The notes under the pieces: model-generated
Seen by the model: only the letters and a program-made list of their open reading frames with translations
Database searches by the model: none
What the model was told of the DNA's origin: nothing
Made by a program: the position numbers and the translations under genes
From: Achromobacter xylosoxidans
GTDB lineage: Bacteria > Pseudomonadota > Gammaproteobacteria > Burkholderiales > Burkholderiaceae_B
Direction: 5' to 3'
Assembly: GCF_002192695.1 (NCBI RefSeq)
Contig: NZ_MTLG01000055.1
Coordinates: 1 to 64,000, forward strand
DNA length: 64,000 bases
Shown: piece after piece, positions 46,869 through 55,118 of the stretch
How the letters are laid out: each line of letters begins with the position of its first letter
Numbering within the stretch: the first letter of the stretch is position 1

Positions 46869-48539
46869 TCAGACCTGTGCGGCGGCCGGCGTGGCATGGG
46901 CGGCGTGTTCTTGCGCCAATGCGGTGGTGATGTCGTGGGTGGGCTGGAACGAATTGGCCTGGGCCATGGCCCAGCCCGCGCGGAACACCTGGTGGCGGAA
47001 TTCGCCGCGCAACAGTTCGCCGGGGGCGAGTTCGGGGAACAGCGCCGACAGCAGCCGGATTTCGCTGGACGAGATGCGGCGCGCGATATGGTGCGGGCGC
47101 AGCTGGCCCGGGTGCGTCAGGCCGGCCGCCGCCAGCAGTTCCGCCAGCGCATGCAGCGTGTTGCGGTGGAAGTTCGCCACGCGCTGCGCCTTGTCCGGCA
47201 CTACCAGCGCGCGCTGGCGCAGCGGATCTTGGGTGGTGACGCCGGTGGGGCATTTGCCGGTGTGGCAGGCCTGGGCCTGGATGCAGCCGATGGCGAACAT
47301 GAAGCCGCGCGCGGCGTTGCACCAGTCCGCGCCCATGGCCATGACGCGGGCCATGTCGAAGGCCGTGATGATCTTGCCGGAGGCGCCCAGCTTGATGCGG
47401 TCGCGCAGGTTCACGCCAATCAGCGTGTTGTGGACCAGGCGCAGCGCTTCGCGCAACGGCGTGCCGACGTGATCGACGAATTCCACCGGCGCTGCGCCGG
47501 TGCCGCCTTCGGCCCCGTCCACCACGATGAAGTCCGGCGTGATGCCGGTTTCCAGCATGGCCTTGACGATGGCGAACCACTCCCACGGATGGCCCACGCA
47601 GAACTTGAAGCCCACCGGCTTGCCGCCGGACAGTTCGCGCAGGCGTGCCACGAACTTCATCAGGCCGAGGGGCGTATCGAAGGCGGAATGCGTGGCCGGC
47701 GAATTGCAGTCCTGCCAGGCCACCACGCCGCGCGCCTCGGCGATCTCCGGCGTCACCTTGCCCGCGGGCAGGATGCCGCCATGGCCGGGCTTGGCGCCTT
47801 GCGACAGCTTGATCTCGATCATCTTGACCTGCGGCGTACAGGCATTCTTGACGAAGGCCTCTTCGGAGAACGCGCCGTGTTCGTCGCGGCAGCCGAAGTA
47901 GCCCGAGCCGATGTTCCACACCAGGCTGCCGCCCGGCTGGCGGTGGTAGCGGCTGATGCCGCCTTCGCCGGTGTCGTGCGCGAAGTCGCCCTGGCGGGCG
48001 CCTTCGTTCAGGGCCATGATGGCATTGGCCGACAAGGCGCCAAAGCTCATGGCCGACACGTTGAACGCGGACATGGAGTAAGGCTGTTTGGAATCGGGAC
48101 CGCCGACGGTGACGCGGAAGTCGGTGTCGGGGATCTGCGAGGGCGACATGGAATGGTTGATCCATTCGTAGCGATCGCCGTAGACGTCTTCCTGGGTGCC
48201 GAAGGGACGCTTGTCGATTTCGCGCTTGGCGCGCTGGTAGACGATGGAGCGCTGCGCGCGCGAGAACGGCGCGGCCTGCGTGTCGTCTTCCAGGAAGTAC
48301 TGGCGGATCTCGGGCCGGATGAATTCGAACAGGAACCGCAGATTGCCCAGGACCGGATAGTTGCGGCGGATGGCGTGGCGGGTCTGCGCCAGGTCATAGA
48401 CGCCCAGTGCGGCCAGCAGGGTCAGCGGCACGGCCAGCCACAGCCACCAGGGCGAGCTGGCCGCGGCCAGGGCGGCGGTGACCGCGGCGCCGATCAGGGT
48501 CAACAGAAAGGCCGTGTAGCGGCCGAAAATCCAGCTCAT
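46869..48539 (-). CDS. Membrane-anchored FMN-binding glutamate-synthase-like protein
   Basis: This 556-residue protein has one or two N-terminal membrane segments (FLLTLIGAAVTAALAAA and WWLWLAVPLTLLAALGVYDLA) before a full GltB-type FMN barrel (FNVSAMSFGALSANAIMALNEGA, VDGAEGGTGAAP). The 3Fe-4S ligands appear as CIQAQACHTGKC. It lacks the glutaminase domain of true glutamate synthase, so the electron donor and the reaction are unknown. GGAG lies 6 nt before the ATG at 48539. Confidence 0.9.
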   Translation of the reverse strand: MSWIFGRYTAFLLTLIGAAVTAALAAASSPWWLWLAVPLTLLAALGVYDLAQTRHAIRRNYPVLGNLRFLFEFIRPEIRQYFLEDDTQAAPFSRAQRSIVYQRAKREIDKRPFGTQEDVYGDRYEWINHSMSPSQIPDTDFRVTVGGPDSKQPYSMSAFNVSAMSFGALSANAIMALNEGARQGDFAHDTGEGGISRYHRQPGGSLVWNIGSGYFGCRDEHGAFSEEAFVKNACTPQVKMIEIKLSQGAKPGHGGILPAGKVTPEIAEARGVVAWQDCNSPATHSAFDTPLGLMKFVARLRELSGGKPVGFKFCVGHPWEWFAIVKAMLETGITPDFIVVDGAEGGTGAAPVEFVDHVGTPLREALRLVHNTLIGVNLRDRIKLGASGKIITAFDMARVMAMGADWCNAARGFMFAIGCIQAQACHTGKCPTGVTTQDPLRQRALVVPDKAQRVANFHRNTLHALAELLAAAGLTHPGQLRPHHIARRISSSEIRLLSALFPELAPGELLRGEFRHQVFRAGWAMAQANSFQPTHDITTALAQEHAAHATPAAAQV

Positions 48540-48623
48540 GTCCATCTCCGTATTTCGGGATGGAGCAACCATACACCAGGAGTTGTCGCCCCGTGCCGGG
48601 CGACGGTCCTGGAATACTGTTTC

Positions 48624-49850
48624 TCAGCAGCTGGACGCCGCCGGGGTCTTCTCGACCGCCAGGCCGAACGCGGGGCGCAGGCGCACGCCCAGGGCGCTGC
48701 CGGCGAAGGCGGCCGGCAGCCACAGCCAGGCATGCAGGCTGCCCGACAGAATGCCGCTGAAGTAGGCGCCGATATTGCAGCCAAAGGCCAGGCGCGAACC
48801 GTAGCCCAGCAGCAGGCCGCCGATGACGGCGCCGGCCAGCGAGCGGGCAGGCACCTTCCAGATGGGGGCGAACTTGCCGGCGGCGCTGGCGGCGGCAAGC
48901 GCGCCCAGCATCAGGCCGATGTCCATGACGGTGGTGACGTCCTGGCGCAGCGGCGCGGCCAGCGAGGGCTGCTTGGCCCAGTAGGCCCAGGTGGCCACGT
49001 CGCCGCCGAAGGCGTCCAGGGTCTTGGCGCCCCACAGCGCGAAGGCGGACGTGATGCCCCAGGGGCGCCCGGCCAGCGCCAGCGTGGCGAAGTTCAACGC
49101 CACCAGCGCCACGCCGCCCCAGATCAGCGGCCAGGGGCCTTGCAGCAGGGACGCCGGGCGCGCGGTGCGCGAGGCGAACGAGATCACATGGCCGTGGCGG
49201 CGCTTCTCCAGCGCCGTGGCCGCCCACGCGATCAGCGCGAACACGGCCAGATTGATGAGCAGCGCGGGCGCCAGGCCCCAGGTCTTGATCAGCGAGGTCG
49301 GGGCCAGCGCCGGCAGGTTCGACCACCAGCCGAAATTGGCGGTCGCGATGACCGAACCGATGATGAAGAACAGCAGCGTGACCACCATGCGGGTGTTGCC
49401 GCCGCCAACGGCGAACAGCGTGCCCGAGGCGCAGCCGCCGCCCAGCTGCATGCCGATGCCGAACAGGAAGGCGCCCAGCAGGACCGAGACGCCCGGGGGC
49501 GACACGAAGCCGCTGACGGGTTGGCCGAACAGCGTGCCCGCCGCCAGGAAGGGGAAGAACAGCAGCACGCCCGCGGCCAGCATCAGCATCTGCGCGCGCA
49601 GTCCGGCGCCGCGGCGGTCGGACACGAAGACGCGCCAGGCTTGCGTGAAGCCGAACGAGGCGTGGTACAGGGTGACGCCAAGTGCCGCGCCGACGACCCA
49701 CAGCGCGCCCTGGCGCCAACTGACCGTCTGGTTCAAGTACAGGGCGCCTGCCAGCACCAGCAGCAGGGCGATCCAGAGCGGCTTGCGGTTGATCTGGATG
49801 GGCGGCAAGGCGGAGGGAGGCAGGGGAAGGGTCGAGGCGTTGGTGCTCAT
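48624..49850 (-). CDS. YeeE/YedE (TsuA-type) sulfur transporter
   Basis: This 408-residue inner-membrane protein has about nine to ten membrane segments. The paired family loops are GIGMQLGGGCASGTLFAVGGGNTRM and GYGSRLAFGCNIGAYFSGILSGS, each with a conserved cysteine placed to relay thiosulfate as in TsuA. Thiosulfate or a related sulfur species is therefore the likely substrate. No TsuB/TusA-like partner is adjacent. The ATG at 49850 is preceded by GGGA. AT-rich DNA lies upstream (49920-49995). Confidence 0.88.
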   Translation of the reverse strand: MSTNASTLPLPPSALPPIQINRKPLWIALLLVLAGALYLNQTVSWRQGALWVVGAALGVTLYHASFGFTQAWRVFVSDRRGAGLRAQMLMLAAGVLLFFPFLAAGTLFGQPVSGFVSPPGVSVLLGAFLFGIGMQLGGGCASGTLFAVGGGNTRMVVTLLFFIIGSVIATANFGWWSNLPALAPTSLIKTWGLAPALLINLAVFALIAWAATALEKRRHGHVISFASRTARPASLLQGPWPLIWGGVALVALNFATLALAGRPWGITSAFALWGAKTLDAFGGDVATWAYWAKQPSLAAPLRQDVTTVMDIGLMLGALAAASAAGKFAPIWKVPARSLAGAVIGGLLLGYGSRLAFGCNIGAYFSGILSGSLHAWLWLPAAFAGSALGVRLRPAFGLAVEKTPAASSC

Positions 49851-49995
49851 GGGCGAGTCCCTGGGATTTGATGCGTAAGAAAGCAAAACGGGCGCGCGCA
49901 GGCACCCGTCGATGTTTGGAAGTCTAAAGCGGCAAGCGCCTGGCTCAAAACACCAATTAATGCCTTTTAAATAACTAAAAGTAATATAAAAATGT

Positions 49996-51276
49996 TTATT
50001 GCAGCCGCCACGCCAGGGCGGCCAGCGTCAGCAGCAGCACCGGCAGGGTCAGCACGATACCGACCTTGAAGTAGTAGCCCCAGGTGATGCGCAGGCCCTT
50101 GCGCGCCAGCACATGCAGCCACAGCAGCGTCGCCAGGCTGCCGATAGGCGTGATCTTGGGGCCCAGATCGCTGCCGATGATGTTGGCGTAGATCATCGCG
50201 TCCTTCACGGCTCCCGTGGCGCTGGTGTCCGCGATCGATAGCGCGCCCACCAGCACGGTAGGCAGATTGTTCATGATGGACGACAGGAAGGCGGTGATGA
50301 GGCCCGTGCCCATCGCCGCGCCCCAGACGCCGTACTCGGCGCAGCGGTCCAGCACTTGCGCCAGATGCGCGGTCAGGCCGGCGTTGCGCAGGCCGTACAC
50401 CACCAGGTACATGCCCAGCGAAAACACCACGATGTGCCAGGGCGCCTCGCGCATGATGCGGCGCGTGCCGACGATGTGCTGCCTTCCGGCGATCAGCAAC
50501 AGGCCCAGCGCGCCGACGGCGGCAATGGCGCTGACTGGGATGCCCATCGGTTCCAGGATGAAGAAGCCCGCCAGCAGCAGCGCCAGCACCACCCATCCGG
50601 CGCGGAAGGTGGTCAGGTCGCGGATGGCGGATGCGGGCGCCGGCAGCTGGCTCACGTCGTAGCGCGGCGGAATGCTGCGGTGGAAGAACAGCAGCAGCAC
50701 CGCCAGCGTGGAGGCCACGGCCATCAGGTTCACCGGCAGCATCACCGATGCGTACTCGCCGAAGCCGATGTTGAAAAAGTCGGCCGACACGATGTTGACC
50801 AGGTTGGACACGATCAGCGCGATGCTGCCCGTGTCCGCGATGAAGCCCGCGGCCATCACGAAGGCCAGCGAAGCGCCTGGGCCGAAGCCCAGCGCCACCA
50901 GCATTTCCATGACGATGGGCGTGAGGATCAGCGCCGCGCCGTCGTTGGCGAACAGCGCGGACACGGCCGCGCCCAGCAGCACGATCAACACGAACAGCAG
51001 CCTGCCCCGGCCGCCGCCCCAGCGCGCCACATGCAGCGCCGACCATTCGAAGAAGCCGGCCTCGTCCAGGATCAGGCTGGTGACGATGATGGCGATGAAG
51101 GTGGCGGTGGCGTTCCAGACGATGCGCCAGACGTCCGCGATGTCGGCCAGGTGGACCACGCCCGTGGCCAGGGCCAGCGCGGCGCCCAGCACGGCGCTCC
51201 AGCCTATCGACAGGCCCCTGGGCTGCCAGATGACGAGCGTGATGGTGAGCACGAAAATGGCGGCGGCGAGCAGCAT
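49996..51276 (-). CDS. arsB: Arsenite efflux membrane protein ArsB
   Basis: This 426-residue arsenite/antimonite-proton antiporter closely follows the E. coli ArsB layout: [21 protein letters not shown] at the start, [34 protein letters not shown], and [25 protein letters not shown]. About twelve membrane segments are present. No arsR, arsC or arsA is adjacent. It starts 12 bp after the AEC transporter gene on the same strand, an unusual partnership. The ATG at 51276 has a weak ribosome site, suggesting translational coupling. Confidence 0.93.
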   Translation of the reverse strand: MLLAAAIFVLTITLVIWQPRGLSIGWSAVLGAALALATGVVHLADIADVWRIVWNATATFIAIIVTSLILDEAGFFEWSALHVARWGGGRGRLLFVLIVLLGAAVSALFANDGAALILTPIVMEMLVALGFGPGASLAFVMAAGFIADTGSIALIVSNLVNIVSADFFNIGFGEYASVMLPVNLMAVASTLAVLLLFFHRSIPPRYDVSQLPAPASAIRDLTTFRAGWVVLALLLAGFFILEPMGIPVSAIAAVGALGLLLIAGRQHIVGTRRIMREAPWHIVVFSLGMYLVVYGLRNAGLTAHLAQVLDRCAEYGVWGAAMGTGLITAFLSSIMNNLPTVLVGALSIADTSATGAVKDAMIYANIIGSDLGPKITPIGSLATLLWLHVLARKGLRITWGYYFKVGIVLTLPVLLLTLAALAWRLQ

Positions 51277-51287
51277 GATGAAAAACG

Positions 51288-52232
51288 TCAGGAAATCGGG
51301 TGGGCGCTGATCCAGGCGACCAGCAGGCTGACTGTCAGCACCGACGCGACGGTGGAGACCAGGATGGCGCGCGAGGTCACGCGGGCGTCGCGGCCGTACA
51401 TCTGGGCCAGCATGAAGGGACCGGTGCCGATGGGCAGTGCGCTCATCAGCACGGCGGTCCAGGCCCATACTGGCGGCATGCTGAAGACGTAGAAGGCCAG
51501 CACCGCCGTGACGGCGGGCTGCAGCAGCAGCTTGCCGGTGACCAGGCGCATGACGCCCGGCCCCGAACTGGACGTTTCCGTCTGCGCCAGGAACAGGCCG
51601 ATCGTGACCAGCGCGCAGGGGCTGGCGGATGCGCCCAGCAGGGCCACGTAACGGTCCACGCCTTCAGGCAGGGCGAGGCCGGTGAAAGCCCAGGCCAGGC
51701 CCAGCAGCGGCGCCGCAAGCAGCGGATTGCGCAGCAGCGCGCGCCCGACCTTGAGCAGGGTCAAGGAAAGATTGGGCGTCTGCTGGCGGTCGAACTCGAT
51801 CAAGGCGATGGCAAAGCCGAACAGCACGCTGGCGGTGAGCAGGGTGGTGAACGTGGCGGGCGCCATGCTATCGGGGCCGAACAGCGCCAGGCACAGCGGA
51901 ATGCCCATGTAGCCGGCGTTGGCGTAGGACGCGGCCAGGCCCTGGATGCCGCGATCGGTCAGCGCGCGCTGCGAGCGGCGCGCGCCGACGAACGAAGCCA
52001 GGAACGTGACCGCGATGCCGCCCGCGAAGGCGCCCACGAAACCCCAGTGCGCCATGTGCGCCAGGTCCACCTGCGTCATGGCTCGGAACAGCAGTGCGGG
52101 CAGCGACAGATAGACAACGTAGCGGTTCAACGCGTCGGTGGCGCCGGAGCCCAGGATGCGCCAACGGGCGGCGAGCCAGCCGGTCAGGATCAGCGCGAAG
52201 ACCGGCAGGGCGGAGGTAATGACGGCGTTCAT
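51288..52232 (-). CDS. AEC (auxin efflux carrier) family transporter
   Basis: This 314-residue inner-membrane protein has ten hydrophobic segments. The family features are the N-terminal [49 protein letters not shown] and the central [22 protein letters not shown]. Members move organic acids such as malonate or malate; the substrate here is unknown. It precedes arsB by 12 bp. Confidence 0.9.
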   Translation of the reverse strand: MNAVITSALPVFALILTGWLAARWRILGSGATDALNRYVVYLSLPALLFRAMTQVDLAHMAHWGFVGAFAGGIAVTFLASFVGARRSQRALTDRGIQGLAASYANAGYMGIPLCLALFGPDSMAPATFTTLLTASVLFGFAIALIEFDRQQTPNLSLTLLKVGRALLRNPLLAAPLLGLAWAFTGLALPEGVDRYVALLGASASPCALVTIGLFLAQTETSSSGPGVMRLVTGKLLLQPAVTAVLAFYVFSMPPVWAWTAVLMSALPIGTGPFMLAQMYGRDARVTSRAILVSTVASVLTVSLLVAWISAHPIS

Positions 52233-52259
52233 GGACAGAGACCTGGAGGGGCGCTCATT

Positions 52260-53153
52260 CTACTTGGAGGCTGCAGGCGCGGTGCGCGTCACCAACAGGA
52301 TGCCGAGCGCCGCCAGGGCCATGCCCGGCCAGGCCAGCGCGGGGATGGCTTCGCCCAGGATGATCAGCGCGATGAGGGCAGTGCAGGGCGGCACCAGGAA
52401 GAACAGCGCGGACACGCGCGAGGCTTCGCCGTAGCGGATCATGGTCAGCAGCAAGGTGATGGCCACCAGCGAATTGCCCACGACCAGGTAGGCCAGCGAG
52501 CCTAGCAGGGGCCCGGTCCATTCGATATGCATGGGTTCGAGCCAGAACGCCAGCGGCGCGGTCGCGATGAGGCCGACCGCGTACTGAACCATGTTGGAGG
52601 TGGCGGGATGCGTCTGCACGCCGTAGCGTTTTTCATACAGCGTGCCGCCGGTAATGCAGAGCAGGGCGCTGATGGCGAACGCCAGGCCCAGCGGAGAAAT
52701 CACGTCGATCGAAGCCTTGGCGATGATCACCAGCGCGGCGCCCGATACGCCCAGGCCCAGGCCTGCCCAGCGGCGCGCATCCACCTTCTCGTGCGCGATG
52801 GCCGGCGCCAGCAGGCCGATCAGGATGGGTTGCAGCGACGTGATCAGCGCCACGGCGCCGGCCGACATGCCCTGCTTGAGCGACAGGTAGGTGAAGCAGA
52901 AGTAGCCTGCCTGCAACAGCAGTCCGACCATCGCCAGGTGGCCCCAGGCGCTGGCGCCGCGCGGCAGCGGCGGGCGCAGGAACAGCATGAAGGGCGCAAG
53001 TATCAGCACCACGCAGGCGTAGCGCAAGGCCAGGAATGTCATGGGGTCGGCATAGGCCAAACCCACCTTGAGCACCACGAAGCCGCTGGACCAGAGCAGC
53101 AGGAAGAGCGCGGGCGCGGCTTTCAGCCAGGCGGGAGGAGCGGCAGGCGGCAT
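52260..53153 (-). CDS. EamA/DMT family permease
   Basis: This 297-residue inner-membrane protein has ten hydrophobic segments in two EamA repeats (LFLLLWSSGFVVLKVGLAYADPMTFLALRYACVV and LVVGNSLVAITLLLTMIRYGEASRVSALFFLVPP). The family exports metabolites; the substrate is unknown. The ATG at 53153 is preferred. A TTG at 53180 would add nine residues. It lies 27 bp upstream of the AEC gene and may share its mRNA. Confidence 0.88.
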   Translation of the reverse strand: MPPAAPPAWLKAAPALFLLLWSSGFVVLKVGLAYADPMTFLALRYACVVLILAPFMLFLRPPLPRGASAWGHLAMVGLLLQAGYFCFTYLSLKQGMSAGAVALITSLQPILIGLLAPAIAHEKVDARRWAGLGLGVSGAALVIIAKASIDVISPLGLAFAISALLCITGGTLYEKRYGVQTHPATSNMVQYAVGLIATAPLAFWLEPMHIEWTGPLLGSLAYLVVGNSLVAITLLLTMIRYGEASRVSALFFLVPPCTALIALIILGEAIPALAWPGMALAALGILLVTRTAPAASK

Positions 53154-53273
53154 GTGGCGGAACCTGGGCGACGTGGGCAAGCCGCGATCGTACCCCCTTT
53201 TGGCCGTTCTTCATCCCTGCCAAAATGCGGCGTAGGATTACTTTTATTCATTTGCTGCACGCGAGGGATGGAC

Positions 53274-53717
53274 ATGTCGACCAACAAACAAGCTACGGTG
53301 CGTATCGCCCTGGGAACCTGGGACCGCTTGCGCGACGACGCGTATTCGGTGCGCCACGAGGTGTTCGTCGTCGAACAGAGAGTGCCGCCCGAGGTCGAGC
53401 TGGACGACGACGACGCCGTGTCGGTGCACGCCGTGGCGTATGGCCCGGACGGCACGCCGATGGGCACGGGCCGGCTGCTGCCCGACGGCCATATCGGCCG
53501 CATGGCGGTCCACAAGAAGGCCCGCGGCATGGGCGTCGGCAGCCAGCTGCTGGACGCATTGATCGAACAAGGGCATGGCGACGGCCACCGCATGCTGGTG
53601 CTGCACGCGCAGACGCATGCGGCGGGCTTCTACCAGGCGCATGGCTTCAATGTGGAAGGCGAGGAATTCGTCGAGGCCGGTATTCCGCACGTGGTCATGA
53701 CGCGCGTGCTGAAGTAG
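53274..53717 (+). CDS. GNAT family N-acetyltransferase (ElaA/YjcF-like)
   Basis: This 147-residue acyltransferase has the early segment YSVRHEVFVVEQRVPPEVELDDDD, typical of the ElaA/YjcF branch. The acetyl-CoA site is GHIGRMAVHKKARGMGVGSQLLDALIEQ, followed by AAGFYQAHGFNVEGEEFVEAGIPHVVM. The acceptor is unknown. GAGGG lies 6 nt before the ATG at 53274, so the long upstream frame is rejected. Confidence 0.9.
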   Translation: MSTNKQATVRIALGTWDRLRDDAYSVRHEVFVVEQRVPPEVELDDDDAVSVHAVAYGPDGTPMGTGRLLPDGHIGRMAVHKKARGMGVGSQLLDALIEQGHGDGHRMLVLHAQTHAAGFYQAHGFNVEGEEFVEAGIPHVVMTRVLK

Positions 53718-53775
53718 GGCGGATTGCCCGGCTCCAAGGATTTGCGAGCCGGGCAAGCAAATGGGCCGGACAAAT

Positions 53776-53812
53776 AAAAAACCCCGGACGCTTACGCGTT
53801 CGGGGTTTTTTT
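53776..53812. terminator. Bidirectional terminator between the GNAT gene and tRNA-Leu
   Basis: A long stem (AAAAAACCCCG... paired with CGGGGTTTTTT, 53776-53811) closes on a TTAC-centred loop. T-runs appear on both strands. Confidence 0.9.
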
Positions 53813-53846
53813 GGCGCATCACGCAGGTACCTCGTGATGTAATAAT

Positions 53847-53931
53847 TGGTGCCCAGGAGAGGACTCGAACCTCCACACCTTGCGGCACACGGACCTGAAC
53901 CGTGCGCGTCTACCAATTCCGCCACCTGGGC
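53847..53931 (-). tRNA. tRNA-Leu (anticodon CAG), copy 1
   Basis: The 85-nt gene has acceptor GCCCAGG with CCTGGGC, the class II long variable arm (TGCCGCAAGGTGT), anticodon stem CACGG/CCGTG around CAG, T-arm GAGGTTCGAGTCCTC and an encoded CCA end. It is identical over its whole length to the copy at 54815-54899. Confidence 0.96.
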
Positions 53932-53993
53932 GCTGATGCTTTACTTGTCGCTTCGCTTTCGCGTTGTTTCTTGTTCAGCAGCAGAGGAATGAG

Positions 53994-54022
53994 ATTATGC
54001 ACACTTTTTTTGAAGTGTGCAA
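53994..54022 (-). promoter_or_regulatory. Promoter with inverted repeat upstream of tRNA-Leu copy 1
   Basis: On the minus strand TTGCAC and CATAAT are separated by 17 bp, pointing towards tRNA-Leu. An inverted repeat GCACACTT-N6-AAGTGTGC (53999-54020) covers the spacer and part of the -35. It may be a protein-binding site or a weak hairpin. Confidence 0.45.
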
Positions 54023-54091
54023 GTCGTGTGGGTTTTTTTCATATTTTTTTGCTGCCGGGCCGCTTTCGAACTTTCGATATAGTGTCGCCCC

Positions 54092-54703
54092 ATGTCCCGT
54101 ACCCTTTGCACGCGTTGCCTGCGTCCTCGATCGCACTGTCTGTGTGCGCTGATTCCCTCGCTTTCCTGCCGCACTCAAGTGGTGGTGCTGCAGCATCCCA
54201 GCGAGGCGCGCCATGCCTTGAACACAGCGCGATTGGCCGTGCTGGGCCTGGCCGGCGCGCGCCGCGTAGTCAGCGAATATTTTTCGGAAGACGATTGGGC
54301 GCTGTCCGGCTATCTGCCCCGCCTGCTGTTTCCCGGCGAGGACGCCGAGGTACTGACGCCGGGCTATGGACAGGATCTCGGCGCGCCCATCAGGTTGATC
54401 GTGCCCGACGGCACCTGGGGACACGCGCGCAAGCTGCTGCATATCAATCCCGGGCTTGCCGCCTTGCCGCGCGTGATGCTGCCCGCAGGGCTGTCCACGC
54501 GTTACCGGGTGCGCCATGCCGACGTCGATGGCGCGCTGTCCACGATAGAGGCCGTGACGCATGCCTTGAATGCCATCGAGGCGCCGATGAATTTCGATGC
54601 GTTGCTAAAGCCCTTCGAGGCCTTGATCGATGGTCAGATCGACGGCATGGGCGCCGACCTGTACGCGCGGCATCATTTGAATCGCAAGGTGCCGTGGCGT
54701 TGA
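54092..54703 (+). CDS. tapT: DTW-domain tRNA-uridine aminocarboxypropyltransferase
   Basis: This 203-residue enzyme should transfer the aminocarboxypropyl group of SAM to uridine 47 of tRNA (acp3U), as TapT (YfiP) does in E. coli. The N-terminal zinc-type cysteines C6-C9-C16-C18 (CTRCLRPRSHCLC) and the motif DGTW at 106-109 are present. It lies between two identical tRNA-Leu genes that point the other way. A 16-bp-stem terminator follows. Confidence 0.9.
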   Translation: MSRTLCTRCLRPRSHCLCALIPSLSCRTQVVVLQHPSEARHALNTARLAVLGLAGARRVVSEYFSEDDWALSGYLPRLLFPGEDAEVLTPGYGQDLGAPIRLIVPDGTWGHARKLLHINPGLAALPRVMLPAGLSTRYRVRHADVDGALSTIEAVTHALNAIEAPMNFDALLKPFEALIDGQIDGMGADLYARHHLNRKVPWR

Positions 54704-54730
54704 AGCGGCGAGGGTGGCAGGGCGCAAAGC

Positions 54731-54767
54731 AAAAGCCCCGGAAATCTTGCGATTTCCGGGGCTTTTT
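54731..54767. terminator. Bidirectional terminator between tapT and tRNA-Leu copy 2
   Basis: A 16-bp perfect stem (AAAAGCCCCGGAAATC with GATTTCCGGGGCTTTT) closes on TTGC and has T-rich exits on both strands. Confidence 0.93.
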
Positions 54768-54814
54768 AGCTCTTGCCATCAAGACCGTCTTGCATGGTCT
54801 TGATTGAAATTCCG

Positions 54815-54899
54815 TGGTGCCCAGGAGAGGACTCGAACCTCCACACCTTGCGGCACACGGACCTGAACCGTGCGCGTCTACCAATTCCGCCACCTGGGC
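54815..54899 (-). tRNA. tRNA-Leu (anticodon CAG), copy 2
   Basis: It is base-for-base identical to copy 1 at 53847-53931, with the same CCA end and orientation. The flanking bases differ, so only the gene itself is repeated, 968 bp apart. It lies upstream of rnr on the opposite strand. Confidence 0.96.
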
Positions 54900-55118
54900 A
54901 CTGAGAGATACTGTCAGAAGTATGTGATACGCTGCCTCTCTAGTTGCATCGCTTCAGTTAAAACACATTAACTAAAGCATGCGTCCAAAGTGCAGTTGGT
55001 TCTACAATACGGTTTTCAAGCAACACTCGCTTTAAACCACCCTCTGACCTTTTTCTGCTTCAGTGTTCAGCCTTGGGCGAACCACAGAAGCTGCGCATTA
55101 TATACGGAAATTTTAGCT

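Noticed and set aside
46896-49871. 991-codon open frame on the plus strand
   Set aside because: It spans two well-identified minus-strand genes and their gap, and its product is low-complexity shadow sequence.
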